From: Roseivivax jejudonensis
Lineage (GTDB): Bacteria > Pseudomonadota > Alphaproteobacteria > Rhodobacterales > Rhodobacteraceae
NCBI RefSeq assembly: GCF_900172265.1
Contig: NZ_FWFK01000003.1
Coordinates: forward strand, 372,001 to 436,000
Length of the DNA stretch: 64,000 nt
Direction: 5' to 3'
The notes under the pieces are model-generated. The model was not told the DNA's origin. It ran no database searches and worked only from the letters and a program-made list of their open reading frames with translations. The translations under genes were made by a program, and so were the position numbers. Of this stretch, positions 36,082 to 46,834 are shown one piece after another (position 1 is the stretch's first letter; the number at the start of each line of letters is the position of its first letter).

Positions 36082-37076
36082 GACCGCCGAAGCTTGGCCA
36101 CGAGGCGCGGGATCGCGATCACGCCGATCAGGAGCGCGCCGATGAAGATCGACATGACGATGCCCGGCACATTCAGAAGGCCGAGGCCGAAGGTCACCAT
36201 GCCCATGACGAGCGCGGCGATCACGACACCGAGGATCGAGCCCGAACCTCCGAGGATCGACACGCCGCCGAGGACCACCATGGTGACGACCTCGAGCTCC
36301 CACGCATAGGCGATGGAGGGGCGCGTCGAGCCAAGCCGCGCTGTCAGGCAGATCGCGGCGATGCCGGACATGAGCCCGGTCAGCAGAAACAGGATCATCT
36401 TCACCCGCTCCACCCGGATGCCCGAGAAGCGTGCCGCGGTCGGGTTGTTGCCGATCGTGTAGATGTGCCGACCGAAGTTCGTCTTGTGCAGCACCACCCC
36501 GTAGATGAGCGCGAAGACCGCGAAGAGCGTAAGCTCGAACGAGATCACCCAGAAGACGTAGCCGCGCCCGAGCCAGGCGAAGCTTTCGGGATAGCCGTTG
36601 AAGGCCTGGTCCCCGAGGACGATGTAGCTGATCCCGCGAAAGAGGCTCATCGTGCCGATCGTCACCACGATCGACGGCAGGCCGAGCCGGGTGACGAGCG
36701 CGCCGTTGAACGCTCCGCAGAGCAGGCCCACGGCGAGACCGATGGCGACGAGCCCCGGCGTGCCGACGCCGAACTGCAGCGCCCAGCCCATCGCGGTCGA
36801 GGCGAGCGCGATGATGCCGGCGACGCTCAGGTCGATCTCGCCCGAGATGATCAGGAGCGCCATGGCAAAGCCGATCATCGCCTTTTCGGTGAAGTTGAAC
36901 GTCGCGTCCGAGAGGTTCCAGGGATCCAGGAAATACTGGCTCGCCTGCGTGTTGGCGAGAAAGATCAGAACAGCGATGCCGAAGAGCAGAAGCTCCCAGC
37001 TTTTCAGGACGCGTGCCCCGCGGCCCGACAGGCGGTCCGGCAGGTGGCGGGGGCGTGTTCCGTCGGCGAGGCTCAT
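36078..37076 (-). CDS. rhaQ: Rhamnose ABC transporter permease RhaQ
   Basis: A 332-residue inner-membrane permease of the ribose/xylose/autoinducer-2 ABC family, with about 8-10 hydrophobic helices. The conserved EAA-like cytoplasmic loop region follows the pattern [19 protein letters not shown], and [18 protein letters not shown] is typical of sugar permeases in this family. Start ATG 37076 overlaps the rhaP stop as ATGA; its own stop overlaps rhaM. It forms the channel with RhaP, driven by RhaT and fed by RhaS. Confidence 0.92.
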   Translation of the reverse strand: MSLADGTRPRHLPDRLSGRGARVLKSWELLLFGIAVLIFLANTQASQYFLDPWNLSDATFNFTEKAMIGFAMALLIISGEIDLSVAGIIALASTAMGWALQFGVGTPGLVAIGLAVGLLCGAFNGALVTRLGLPSIVVTIGTMSLFRGISYIVLGDQAFNGYPESFAWLGRGYVFWVISFELTLFAVFALIYGVVLHKTNFGRHIYTIGNNPTAARFSGIRVERVKMILFLLTGLMSGIAAICLTARLGSTRPSIAYAWELEVVTMVVLGGVSILGGSGSILGVVIAALVMGMVTFGLGLLNVPGIVMSIFIGALLIGVIAIPRLVAKLRRS

Positions 37077-38056
37077 GTGGCGTGCTCCGCGGATTTCAGG
37101 ATGATGCGGCCCTGTTTGCGGTTGCTCCGGGCGTTGAAGGCCACGGCGACGATGATCGCGGCACCCGAGATCGCGAGTTGCCAGAACGGCGAGATGCCCG
37201 CGACGGGCAGCGCGTTCTTGATCGTGCCGAGAAAGAGCGCGCCGAGCACGGCGCCCGTGACGGTGCCAAGTCCGCCAGCAATCGAGATGCCGCCGATCAC
37301 GCAGGCCGCCACGACGTCGAGTTCGAACCCGCCGGCGACGTCCACGTAGGCGACCGCGTAGCGCGACACCCAGAGGTAGCCGCAGAGCCCCGCCAGCCCG
37401 CCCGCGATGGTGAAGGCCGCGAAGCGCGTCTTGCCGACGTCGATGCCGGTATAGACCGCCGCGTGCGGGTTGCCCCCCACCGCGTAGAAGGCCCGGCCGA
37501 GCGCGGAGCGGTTCACCAGGACGGCGAAGCCCGCGATAACGGCGATGGCGATCCACGACAGGACCGGCAAACTGAGTATCTCGAACCGGGGCAGCGCCTT
37601 GTAGGCGGCCCCCATCTCGTGGCTGTTGACCCATTCGCCGCCCGAGACGAGGAAGATCAGCCCGCGGAAAATCGTCAGCGTGCCGAGCGTGACCACGATC
37701 GGCGGGATGTCGAGCTTCCAGACGAGCAGGCCGTTGAACGCGCCCATCAGGAGCCCGAGCGCGATCGCCAGCGCGATGAGCACGACGACCGGAACCCCCG
37801 GCATGGCGGCGTTTATCATTGCCGTGACCATGCCCGTCAGCGCGAGGTTCGAGGCAAGCGACAGGTCGATGCAGCGCGTCAGGATCACCAGCGTCTGCCC
37901 GAGCGCGAGGATGATCAGGATCGCGGTGTCGTTGAACACCGAGGCGAGGTTGCCGGGCGCGGCGAAGCCCGAAAACCGGCTTTCGACCAAAAGGATCAGG
38001 GCGATCAGCGCGGCGACGAGGATCGCCTCCCGGGACGTGACGAAGTCGCGGATCAT
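37073..38056 (-). CDS. rhaP: Rhamnose ABC transporter permease RhaP
   Basis: A 327-residue permease paralogous to RhaQ. Diagnostic stretches are [17 protein letters not shown] and [20 protein letters not shown], the sugar-permease version of the EAA loop. I chose ATG 38056 because GGAG lies 7 bases upstream; the TTG at 38101 in the same frame would add 15 residues translated from an intergenic motif. The stop overlaps the rhaQ start. The two permeases differ clearly in sequence, which suggests a heterodimeric channel as in the Rhizobium system. Confidence 0.92.
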   Translation of the reverse strand: MIRDFVTSREAILVAALIALILLVESRFSGFAAPGNLASVFNDTAILIILALGQTLVILTRCIDLSLASNLALTGMVTAMINAAMPGVPVVVLIALAIALGLLMGAFNGLLVWKLDIPPIVVTLGTLTIFRGLIFLVSGGEWVNSHEMGAAYKALPRFEILSLPVLSWIAIAVIAGFAVLVNRSALGRAFYAVGGNPHAAVYTGIDVGKTRFAAFTIAGGLAGLCGYLWVSRYAVAYVDVAGGFELDVVAACVIGGISIAGGLGTVTGAVLGALFLGTIKNALPVAGISPFWQLAISGAAIIVAVAFNARSNRKQGRIILKSAEHAT

Positions 38057-38086
38057 GCGGCGCTCCGGCTGAAAGGACAGGATTTC

Positions 38087-38108
38087 GAGTATTTTTGCCA
38101 AGAAGAAG
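38087..38108. repeat. Candidate Rhodobacterales-type intergenic motif between rhaT and rhaP
   Basis: In the 67-base gap between the rhaT stop and the rhaP start lies a sequence reading gagtatttttgcc then aagaagaag on the plus strand. From memory, close variants of this A+T-rich element recur at gene ends in Rhodobacteraceae genomes. Only one copy was noticed in this window, so the repeat status rests on recollection and needs a genome search. Confidence 0.35.
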
Positions 38109-38123
38109 CCGCGGCGTGGTGCG

Positions 38124-39668
38124 TCATGCCGCCGCCTCCCCGTCGTAGCCGGCGGCGGCGCGGACGAGCGTTTCGGGGGTCAGGCCCTCGCGGTCGTATT
38201 CGGCGGCGATGCGGCCCTCGCGCATGACGATCACCCGGTCCGACATGCCGAGGATCTCGGGGATCTCGGAGCTGACCATGATGACCGACAGCCCCTCGGC
38301 GGCAAGCTCGGCCATGAATTCGTGCACCGCGGCCTTGGAGCCGACGTCGATGCCCTTGGTGGGCTCGTCGAGGATGATGACCCTGGGCCGCGTCGCCAGC
38401 CACTTGGCGATCACCACCTTCTGCTGGTTGCCGCCCGACAGTTCGCCCACGTTCTGGTCGAGCGACGCGGCGCGCAGGTCGAGCCGTTCGGTGTACTTGC
38501 GGGCAAGCGCGAATTCCTCGGCCATGCGCACGAAGCCCTTGTGCGAGGTTGTCCGCAGCGAGGGCAGCGTGATGTTCTGGAAGATCGGCATGGCGGTGAC
38601 CGCGCCCTGCGCGCCGCGGTCCTCGGGCACGTAGACGATGCCCTTCTCGATCGCCTCGACGGGCGAGCGGATGACCGCCACCTTTCCGTCGATCCGGCAG
38701 GCGCCCCTGGAGGGCCGCGTGACACCGAAGAGCGCCTGCATGAATTCCGACCGCCCGGCCCCGACGAGGCCGTAGAAGCCGAGGATCTCGCCCCGCCGCA
38801 GGGTAAAGCCGATATCGGCGAACTCGGTCGGGTGCGAGTACCCCGCGACGGTCAGCACGTCCGCACCGGGGCGGCGGTCCCGTTCGGGGAAGATCGTGTC
38901 GACGGCGCGGCCGACCATCTTCTCCACGAGCTGGGTCTCGGTCACGTCGGCGATCATCCCGGCCTCCACCATCTCGCCATCGCGAAAGACGGTGTACCGG
39001 TCGGCGATGCGGAAGATCTCGTCGAACTTGTGGCTGATGAAGAGGATCGCCTTGCCCTCGGCCTTGAGCCGCTCGACCAGTTCGTAGAGCTCTTCGATCT
39101 CCGCCGCGGACAGCGACGCCGTCGGCTCGTCCATGACGACGACCCGCGCGTCCACGGACAGTGCGCGGGCGATGGCGACGAGGTGCTTCGACGCGATGCC
39201 GAGGTCGCGGAGCACCGTCGAGGGGCCGATCTGCGCGCCGATCCGGGTCAGGATCTCCTTGGCTTTCGTGTTCATCGCCGCCCAGTCGATCAGGCCGAAC
39301 CGGCCGCGCGGGGCGTGACCGAGAAAGATGTTCTCAGCGACCGTCAGTTCGTCGAAGAGCACCGTTTCCTGGTGGATCGCGGTGACGCCGGCATCCGAGG
39401 CCGCGGTCGCGGTCGGAAACCGCGTCTCCTGCCCGTCCACCTCGATCGTGCCGCTGTCGGGCTGGTAGATGCCGGTCAGGATCTTCACCAGCGTCGACTT
39501 GCCCGCACCGTTTTCGCCGACGAGAGCGGTCACCTGGCCGGGATAGAGCTCTAGCTCCACGTCGCCGAGCGCGCGCACGCCCGGAAAGGTCTTGGTGATA
39601 CCCGACAGGCGCAGCACCGGTTCGGCCGGGACCGTCACGCCCTGAGCGATGTCGCTTGAATAGTTCAT
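38124..39668 (-). CDS. rhaT: Rhamnose ABC transporter ATP-binding protein RhaT (duplicated ATPase)
   Basis: A 514-residue ATPase with two fused nucleotide-binding domains, the normal layout for sugar importers of the RbsA/XylG class. The first domain has an intact Walker A (VGENGAGKSTL) and Walker B VVVMDEPTASLS. The second has a GLVGAGRSEFMQAL loop instead of a full Walker A, with the signature LSGGNQQKVVIAKWLA and IILDEPTKGIDVG. That asymmetry is usual in this family. Start ATG 39668 sits beside a GC-rich palindrome that covers its likely RBS. This is the ABC ATPase of Rhizobium nomenclature, not the E. coli RhaT proton symporter. Confidence 0.92.
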   Translation of the reverse strand: MNYSSDIAQGVTVPAEPVLRLSGITKTFPGVRALGDVELELYPGQVTALVGENGAGKSTLVKILTGIYQPDSGTIEVDGQETRFPTATAASDAGVTAIHQETVLFDELTVAENIFLGHAPRGRFGLIDWAAMNTKAKEILTRIGAQIGPSTVLRDLGIASKHLVAIARALSVDARVVVMDEPTASLSAAEIEELYELVERLKAEGKAILFISHKFDEIFRIADRYTVFRDGEMVEAGMIADVTETQLVEKMVGRAVDTIFPERDRRPGADVLTVAGYSHPTEFADIGFTLRRGEILGFYGLVGAGRSEFMQALFGVTRPSRGACRIDGKVAVIRSPVEAIEKGIVYVPEDRGAQGAVTAMPIFQNITLPSLRTTSHKGFVRMAEEFALARKYTERLDLRAASLDQNVGELSGGNQQKVVIAKWLATRPRVIILDEPTKGIDVGSKAAVHEFMAELAAEGLSVIMVSSEIPEILGMSDRVIVMREGRIAAEYDREGLTPETLVRAAAGYDGEAAA

Positions 39669-39736
39669 GGGACCCCCGGGGGTCTGCGGTGAAAGGAGCC
39701 GATCGCGCGGGACCGCGAGGCCCCGCGCGGACGAGA
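39669..39736 (-). promoter_or_regulatory. rhaS-rhaT intercistronic stem-loops
   Basis: On the minus strand, directly after the rhaS stop, there is a 7-bp stem (gcgcggg 39705-39711 / cccgcgc 39722-39728) with a 10-base loop. Closer to rhaT is a 14-bp palindrome gacccccgggggtc (39671-39684), whose GGGGG is the only Shine-Dalgarno-like sequence for rhaT. The first stem could protect the rhaS mRNA 3' end and the second could limit rhaT translation, both of which would favour excess binding protein over ATPase. These roles are inferred. Confidence 0.5.
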
Positions 39737-40732
39737 TCAGAAGATGCTCTTGAACTCGTCGATGTTGCTCTCGTCGTAGGTGAACGGCTCGGACATCGCC
39801 GCGCTGTTGGTCTCGTCCAGCGTCACCGAACCCATGCGGCCGGTGTCGATCTCGGCGCCGGGCTCTGCCGCCGCTTCGTCCGTGGCGAGCGCGTGGGCGA
39901 TCATTGCCGTGGTGTAGCCGAGGTCGACCGGGTTCCAGATGGCGAAGGACTTCGACGCCCCGCTTTCGATCGCGCCGGCCATCTCGGACGGCAGGCCGAG
40001 GCCGGTCACGTTCACCTCGCCGACCTTGCCCTCGTCCTGCACCGCCTGCGCGGCGGCGACGATGCCGACGGATGTCGGTGCGATGATCGCGTCGAGATCG
40101 GGGTAGGATTGCATCAGGCCCTGCGCCTCGCGGTACGACTTGTCGGCGAGGTCGTCGCCGTAGACCGTCGCCACGACCTCGATGTCCGGATACTCGCCCA
40201 TCACCTTTTCCATCTCCGCGATCCAGGTATTCTGGTTCGTGGAGGTCGAGGTCGCGGACAGCACGGCCACCTTGCCGCCGTCTGGCAGGTGATCGGCGGC
40301 GAGCTTGATGATCGTCTGGCCGATCAGCGCGTCCGAGGACGGGGCGAGGTGCATCTCGCGGCCCTCCGGCGCGACACCGGAATCCCACGAGATGACCGTG
40401 ATCCCGCGCTGCATCGCCTTCTGCAGGGCCGGCACCAGCGCGTCGGGATCGTTGGCCGAGACCGCGATCGCATCAACGCGCTGCGCGATGAGCGAATTGA
40501 TCACCTCGATCTGGCCTTCGGCGGTGGTCGAGGTCGGACCGGTATAGATGATCTCGGTGCCGCCGAGCTCTTCGGCCGCCTCCTCGGCGCCGCGGGCGGC
40601 GGCCTCGAAGAAGCCGTTGCCGAGCGACTTCGCGACGAGCGCGATGCGCATTTTGTCCTGCGCCACCGCGGTGGTGCCCATCAGCGACGCGGCAAGGCCG
40701 AGCCCGATGGCAAGACGTCTGGTCAGTGTCAT
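39737..40732 (-). CDS. rhaS: Rhamnose ABC transporter substrate-binding protein RhaS
   Basis: A 331-residue periplasmic binding protein with signal peptide MTLTRRLAIGLGLAASLMG cleaved near TTAVAQ. The mature protein follows the type 1 (ribose/autoinducer-2-like) fold: RIALVAKSLGNGFFEAAARG, IDAIAVSANDPDALV-like segments, and GITVISWDSGVAPEGREMH. Its place between rhaR and rhaT in a complete rhamnose locus supports L-rhamnose as ligand. It follows rhaR after 43 bases, in which a small inverted repeat (gaccgt 40753-40758 / acggtc 40772-40777) overlaps the rhaR stop. Note that E. coli RhaS is an unrelated regulator. Confidence 0.92.
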   Translation of the reverse strand: MTLTRRLAIGLGLAASLMGTTAVAQDKMRIALVAKSLGNGFFEAAARGAEEAAEELGGTEIIYTGPTSTTAEGQIEVINSLIAQRVDAIAVSANDPDALVPALQKAMQRGITVISWDSGVAPEGREMHLAPSSDALIGQTIIKLAADHLPDGGKVAVLSATSTSTNQNTWIAEMEKVMGEYPDIEVVATVYGDDLADKSYREAQGLMQSYPDLDAIIAPTSVGIVAAAQAVQDEGKVGEVNVTGLGLPSEMAGAIESGASKSFAIWNPVDLGYTTAMIAHALATDEAAAEPGAEIDTGRMGSVTLDETNSAAMSEPFTYDESNIDEFKSIF

Positions 40733-40775
40733 TTGCGTTCCTCCCTTGAAATGACCGTGGAAAATCGCCGGACGG

Positions 40776-41579
40776 TCAGCCCGCCTCGGCCTCCTCCTCC
40801 GCGGCGCCGACGGGCGCCACGATCAGCGACACGCCGGCGCTCTCCAGCATCACGGCGTGAGCATCGCTCACGCGATCGTCGGTGATCACTGTGTGCACCC
40901 GCTCGAGCGGACACAGGATCAGGCTCGACCGCTTCTCGAATTTCGAGCTATCCGCGAGGATGATGACCTCGTCGGCCTGCCCGATCAGCTTTTGCTCGGA
41001 CTGGATCACCAGCGGATCCGGTTCCATGATTCCGATCGGCGCCACGCCCTGGCAGCCCATGAACATGCGCCGCGCATAGAAGTTGCGGGTCACGTCGTTG
41101 TCGAAGGGCGACAGGATGATGTTCTGCTCGCGGTAGATCGTCCCGCCCGGCAGCACGACGCTGTTCTTGGTCTGCTTGAGCAGGTGCTCGGCGATCGGGA
41201 ACGAGTTGGTGAAGACCTGGCAACGGCGCGTCGCGAGCGGATGCACCATCTGGAACGTCGTCGTGCCGCCGTTGATGATGAGCGCCTCTCCGTCCTCGAG
41301 CAGGTCCACCGCGGCGCGCCCAATGGCGCGCTTTTGCGCCGCGTTCTTGGACTGGTTCACCGAGAACGGGCGGCCGAGCAGCCCCGTGACGGCCGGCGGC
41401 GCGACCGACTCCGCCCCGCCCCGCACGCGGCGCAGCTTCTTCTGCCTGTGCAGCGTGGCGATATCGCGTCGGATCGTCGCCTCCGAGCTTTCGGTCATCT
41501 CGACCATCTCGGCCACCGACACGAAGGGCTTGGCCCCGACGGCCGACAGGATGACGCGATGGCGCTCGTTCTCGTGCAT
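40776..41579 (-). CDS. rhaR: DeoR/GlpR-family regulator of the rhamnose genes
   Basis: A 267-residue repressor. The N-terminal DeoR-type winged HTH reads SVAEMVEMTESSEATIRRDI followed by KKLRRVRGG. The C-terminal sugar-phosphate sensor domain (ISOCOT fold) carries ALIINGGTTTFQMVHPL and ILADSSKFEKRSSL. I chose ATG 41579 with GGGAGG 5-6 bases upstream. It is the first gene of the leftward operon, so it controls itself and the transport genes, and it is divergent from rhaDI. The intergenic region contains symmetric repeats expected for its binding. Relief by a rhamnose catabolite such as rhamnulose-1-phosphate is likely by family analogy. Confidence 0.9.
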   Translation of the reverse strand: MHENERHRVILSAVGAKPFVSVAEMVEMTESSEATIRRDIATLHRQKKLRRVRGGAESVAPPAVTGLLGRPFSVNQSKNAAQKRAIGRAAVDLLEDGEALIINGGTTTFQMVHPLATRRCQVFTNSFPIAEHLLKQTKNSVVLPGGTIYREQNIILSPFDNDVTRNFYARRMFMGCQGVAPIGIMEPDPLVIQSEQKLIGQADEVIILADSSKFEKRSSLILCPLERVHTVITDDRVSDAHAVMLESAGVSLIVAPVGAAEEEAEAG

Positions 41580-41771
41580 GAATGCCTCCCTTGGAGTGGC
41601 AGCATGGCGCAGCGTTTCAATCATTGTCAATCACAAATGATCGGTTATGCGCTTTCTGCAGGCGCGAAATGATCGCTTATGATTGTTTGTGATTGACACT
41701 GGTGGAGCGCATGTCGATGCTGCGCACAACATCGCGATGGGCCGACGCGGGCCCGATGGGGAGGAAACGCC
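41580..41771. promoter_or_regulatory. Divergent rha promoters with symmetric RhaR operators
   Basis: Outer inverted repeat: tgtcaatcacaaa (41625-41637) and tttgtgattgaca (41686-41698), 13/13 bases, 48 bases apart. Each arm contains a TTGACA -35 box: leftward at 41630-41625 with a possible -10 CATGCT at 41606-41601 (18-base spacer), rightward at 41693-41698 with a possible -10 GATGCT at 41716-41721 (17-base spacer). Within each arm the hexamer-like tcaatca recurs 10 bases apart (41617, 41627), mirrored by tgattg (41680, 41690). An inner direct repeat aaatgatcgsttatg (41635-41649, 41667-41681) is 32 bases apart, about three helical turns. Repressor binding here would block both -35 boxes. The GGGGAGG before rhaD is at 41758-41764. 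Confidence 0.8.
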
Positions 41772-43874
<2,103 letters not shown>

Positions 43875-43911
43875 CAAGACCGCGGGCGACACGCCCCGCA
43901 AGGGAGGACAC

Positions 43912-45186
43912 ATGATCGACCAGAGCACTATCGCCGCCGCCAACGAGGCGGCGGACGCCGACCTGCGCGCCGACTACGACGCGCTGGGAGACCACCTGTC
44001 GCGGCGCGGCATCGACATCGCCGCGATCAAGGACAAGGTCGCGGCCTACGGCGTCGCGATCCCGTCCTGGGGCGTGGGCACGGGCGGCACGCGGTTCGCC
44101 CGCTTCCCCGGCGCGGGCGAGCCCGCGGGCGTGTTCGACAAGCTCGACGATTGCGGCGTGATCCATCAACTGACGGGCGCGACGCCGCGGGTGTCGCTGC
44201 ACATCCCGTGGGACGATGCCGACCCGGCCGACCTTCTCGCCAAGGCCGAGGAGACCGGCCTGTCGTTCGACGCGATGAACTCCAACACGTTCCAGGACCA
44301 GCCCGGACAGGCGCAGAGCTACAAGTACGGCTCGCTGTCCCACACCGACGCGGCAACCCGCGCGCAGGCGGTCGAACACAACCTCTACTGCATCGAGATG
44401 GGGCAGAGGATCGGATCCAAGGCACTTACGGTGTGGGTCGGCGACGGCTCCAACTTCCCCGGCCAGAGCAACTTCACCAAGCAGTTCGAGCGGTATCTCG
44501 AGAGTGCGAAACAGGTCTACGCCGCCCTGCCCGCGGACTGGCGCCTGTTCACCGAGCACAAGATGTTCGAGCCGGCCTTCTACTCGACCGTCGTGCAGGA
44601 CTGGGGCACCAACTACCTGATTGCCAGGGAACTCGGAGAGCAGGCCCACTGCCTCGTCGACCTCGGCCATCACGCGCCCAACGTGAACATCGAGATGATC
44701 GTCGCGCGGCTCATCCAGTTCGGCAAGCTCGGCGGCTTCCATTTCAACGACAGCAAGTACGGCGACGACGACCTCGATACCGCGGCGATCGATCCCTACC
44801 GGCTGTTTCTCGTGTTCAACGAACTGGTGGACGCGGCCGGCACCCCCGGCTTCGATCCCGCGCACATGCTCGACCAGAGTCACAATGTCACCGACCCGAT
44901 CGAAAGCCTGATGAACTCCGCGATGGAAGTGCAGCGCGCCTATGCTCAGGCACTGCTCGTCGATCGAACCGCCTTGGCAGGCTACCAGGACACCAACGAC
45001 GCGCTCATGGCGTCCGAGACATTGAAGACAGCGTTCAGGACCGACGTGACGCCAATCCTGAAAATGGCGCGCCGCGACCGAGACGCCGCCATCGACCCTG
45101 TCGCGACCTACCGGCGCTCCGGCTATCGCGCCAGGGTCGCCGAGACGCGTCCATCCTCGGATGGCATAGGCGGCGGGATCGTCTGA
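43912..45186 (+). CDS. rhaI: L-rhamnose isomerase (RhaI type)
   Basis: A 424-residue TIM-barrel isomerase of the RhaI group (Pseudomonas stutzeri/rhizobial type, distinct from E. coli RhaA), converting L-rhamnose to L-rhamnulose with Mn2+ or Co2+. Metal-site stretches are LFTEHKMFEPAFYSTVVQDW (Glu), LVDLGHHAPNVNIEMIV (Asp, His) and GFHFNDSKYGDDDLD (Asp residues). ATG 43912 has GGGAGG 5 bases upstream and lies 37 bases after rhaD. No terminator was identified after it; the island boundary begins about 215 bases downstream. Confidence 0.95.
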   Translation: MIDQSTIAAANEAADADLRADYDALGDHLSRRGIDIAAIKDKVAAYGVAIPSWGVGTGGTRFARFPGAGEPAGVFDKLDDCGVIHQLTGATPRVSLHIPWDDADPADLLAKAEETGLSFDAMNSNTFQDQPGQAQSYKYGSLSHTDAATRAQAVEHNLYCIEMGQRIGSKALTVWVGDGSNFPGQSNFTKQFERYLESAKQVYAALPADWRLFTEHKMFEPAFYSTVVQDWGTNYLIARELGEQAHCLVDLGHHAPNVNIEMIVARLIQFGKLGGFHFNDSKYGDDDLDTAAIDPYRLFLVFNELVDAAGTPGFDPAHMLDQSHNVTDPIESLMNSAMEVQRAYAQALLVDRTALAGYQDTNDALMASETLKTAFRTDVTPILKMARRDRDAAIDPVATYRRSGYRARVAETRPSSDGIGGGIV

Positions 45187-45401
45187 ACGGGAGGAAAACC
45201 AGCGTGTTCGGGGCGTTCCGGTCGGCGAAGCGCGTCGGCTCGAACATATCCGGATCGTTCACAGGGCTGCACTGCACCGCGCCGCGGGGATGCTCCGGGA
45301 CCGTCACGCACGTGGCGCGGAGCCCCTACGCCCAAGCGCTCGAGCCCATTGGTGGACGGCGAAACCCGACGCCCAATCGTCCTGAGGCGAAAGCTTGAGA
45401 A

Positions 45402-45416
45402 GTGGCGGAGAGGAAG
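45402..45416. repeat. Left attachment-site repeat
   Basis: gtggcggagaggaag, identical over 15 bases to 57095-57109. Bases on either side differ between the two copies, so the shared core is exactly this length. It reproduces the CCA, discriminator and acceptor-stem 3' strand plus three further bases of tRNA-Ser. Confidence 0.85.
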
Positions 45417-45547
45417 TCCGTAGAACTACCGTTCCTCGCTATCCGGTGTAGACCGCAAGCGTTCAAATTTCCGGTTCTATTTCAGATACTTAAGTTCCCA
45501 GCGCATCATTGCAGTTCGCACGCATCCGCGCTAAACCAGACAATGGT

Positions 45548-45566
45548 GTGGGAACAGATGTGGGAA
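45548..45566. repeat. Left end repeat, candidate integrase arm site
   Basis: gtgggaacagatgtgggaa contains two gtgggaa units 11 bases apart. The same arrangement, 17 of 19 bases identical and in the same orientation, occurs at 57021-57039 near the other island end. Paired short repeats inside both ends are what recombinase arm-binding sites look like; that role is inferred. Confidence 0.5.
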
Positions 45567-45570
45567 CGAG

Positions 45571-46767
45571 ATGGCCCTCAGCGTGCAAAAATTGAAATCC
45601 GCAGGTCCGGGTCGGCACGGCGACGGGCGCGGTCTTTTTCTCTATGTCAAAGCAACAGGCGCGCGGTCTTGGGTGCTGCGCTATCAGGTGCAGGGGCGGC
45701 GTCGCGATCTTGGGCTTGGAGCCTATCCTGACATTACGCTGGCTATGGCGCGCAACCGCGCCGCAGAGGCGCGGCGCCTGATCGCAGAGGGGCAAGACCC
45801 AATCGCCAAGAAGCAACAGGCCCAACCCAAAACTTTCAAAGAGACGGCGCTGGAACTGATCGAAAGCAAGCGCCCCGGCTGGAAGAACGCCAAGCACGCA
45901 GCCCAATGGACGGCGACGCTAGACGCCTACGTTTTCCCCAAGATCGGCCAGATGCAGGTGGCGCGGGTCGAAACAGCAGACGTGATCGCCGCGCTCACCC
46001 CGATCTGGACTACGAAACCCGAAACCGCCAGCCGTGTGCGGCAGAGGATTGAGGCGGCGCTGGATTACGCGACCGCGCTCGGCATCCGTGCGGGCGAGAA
46101 TCCAGCACGCTGGCGCGGGCACCTGGATCACCTTTTGCCGAAGCCATCCAAGTTACGCGCGGTAAAACACCACCCTGCCCTGCCGCACGTACAGATTGCC
46201 GATTTCATGGCCGATTTGGCGGCCCGCAATGGCGTGGCCGCACGCGCGCTTGGTTTCACGATCCTGACCGCGGCCCGGTCGGGCGAAACGCGCGGCATGA
46301 CATGGTCCGAGGTTGATCTAGACGCGCGCATCTGGACGATCCCAGCCGAACGAATGAAGGCGGGAAAGGAACATCGCGTGCCGCTCAGTGACGCGGCCAT
46401 CGCCCAGCTTGGCCCCCGCCGCGATCACGCGGCGCTGGTATTCGAAAGCGAAAGCAAACCGGGCAAACAGATTTCCGACATGAGCATGACCGCCGTTCTA
46501 CGGCGTATGGGCCGCGACGCGATTACCGTGCACGGGTTCCGCTCGACTTTCCGCGACTGGGCAGGTGAAACAACAGGCTTCCCGCGCGAGGTGATTGAAG
46601 CCGCGCTAGCACATGGCATCAAGGACAAGGCCGAAGCGGCCTATGCCCGATCCGACCTTTTCAAAAAACGACGCAAGCTGATGGGCGTGTGTGCTGAGGC
46701 TGCAATGCGATCAGGCCAAGGCGCAAACATTGTGACGTTAGCTGGCGGACCAATGCTTAGACGTTAA
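45571..46767 (+). CDS. Tyrosine site-specific integrase, DUF4102 (P4/CP4-57) class
   Basis: A 398-residue integrase. The N-terminal DUF4102 DNA-binding domain (residues ~1-85: GDGRGLFLYVKATGARSWVL, GLGAYPDITLAMARNRA) is followed by a SAM-like core-binding domain and a catalytic domain. That domain has all expected residues: Arg 236 in AARSGETRG, a Lys in RMKAGKEHR, His 321 and Arg 324 in HGFRSTFRDW, His 348 and the nucleophile Tyr 358. This class integrates into tRNA 3' ends, in agreement with the repeat found at tRNA-Ser. It sits at the end of the island far from the intact tRNA. The start at 45571 directly follows the 45548-45566 repeat, so that repeat could also affect its expression. Confidence 0.93.
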   Translation: MALSVQKLKSAGPGRHGDGRGLFLYVKATGARSWVLRYQVQGRRRDLGLGAYPDITLAMARNRAAEARRLIAEGQDPIAKKQQAQPKTFKETALELIESKRPGWKNAKHAAQWTATLDAYVFPKIGQMQVARVETADVIAALTPIWTTKPETASRVRQRIEAALDYATALGIRAGENPARWRGHLDHLLPKPSKLRAVKHHPALPHVQIADFMADLAARNGVAARALGFTILTAARSGETRGMTWSEVDLDARIWTIPAERMKAGKEHRVPLSDAAIAQLGPRRDHAALVFESESKPGKQISDMSMTAVLRRMGRDAITVHGFRSTFRDWAGETTGFPREVIEAALAHGIKDKAEAAYARSDLFKKRRKLMGVCAEAAMRSGQGANIVTLAGGPMLRR

Positions 46768-46834
46768 AGGAGTGCGGTTGTCCGCGGTAAGACTCGGCGA
46801 CCGCCTTTGACTATCATGGAGTCCCCCGCCACTC

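Larger units (their letters stand above)
45187..45570. other. 384-base gap spanning the left island junction
   Basis: The first part (45187-45401) is backbone sequence after rhaI with no recognised feature. The 15-base repeat at 45402-45416 marks the junction. To its right the sequence is island DNA, visibly less GC-rich, and carries the repeat pair at 45548-45566 just before the integrase start codon. No small gene was recognised. Confidence 0.5.

Noticed and set aside
45402-45416. A longer tRNA-Ser fragment at the left island end
   Set aside because: Identity to the tRNA end stops after 15 bases on both sides, so there is no partial second tRNA.
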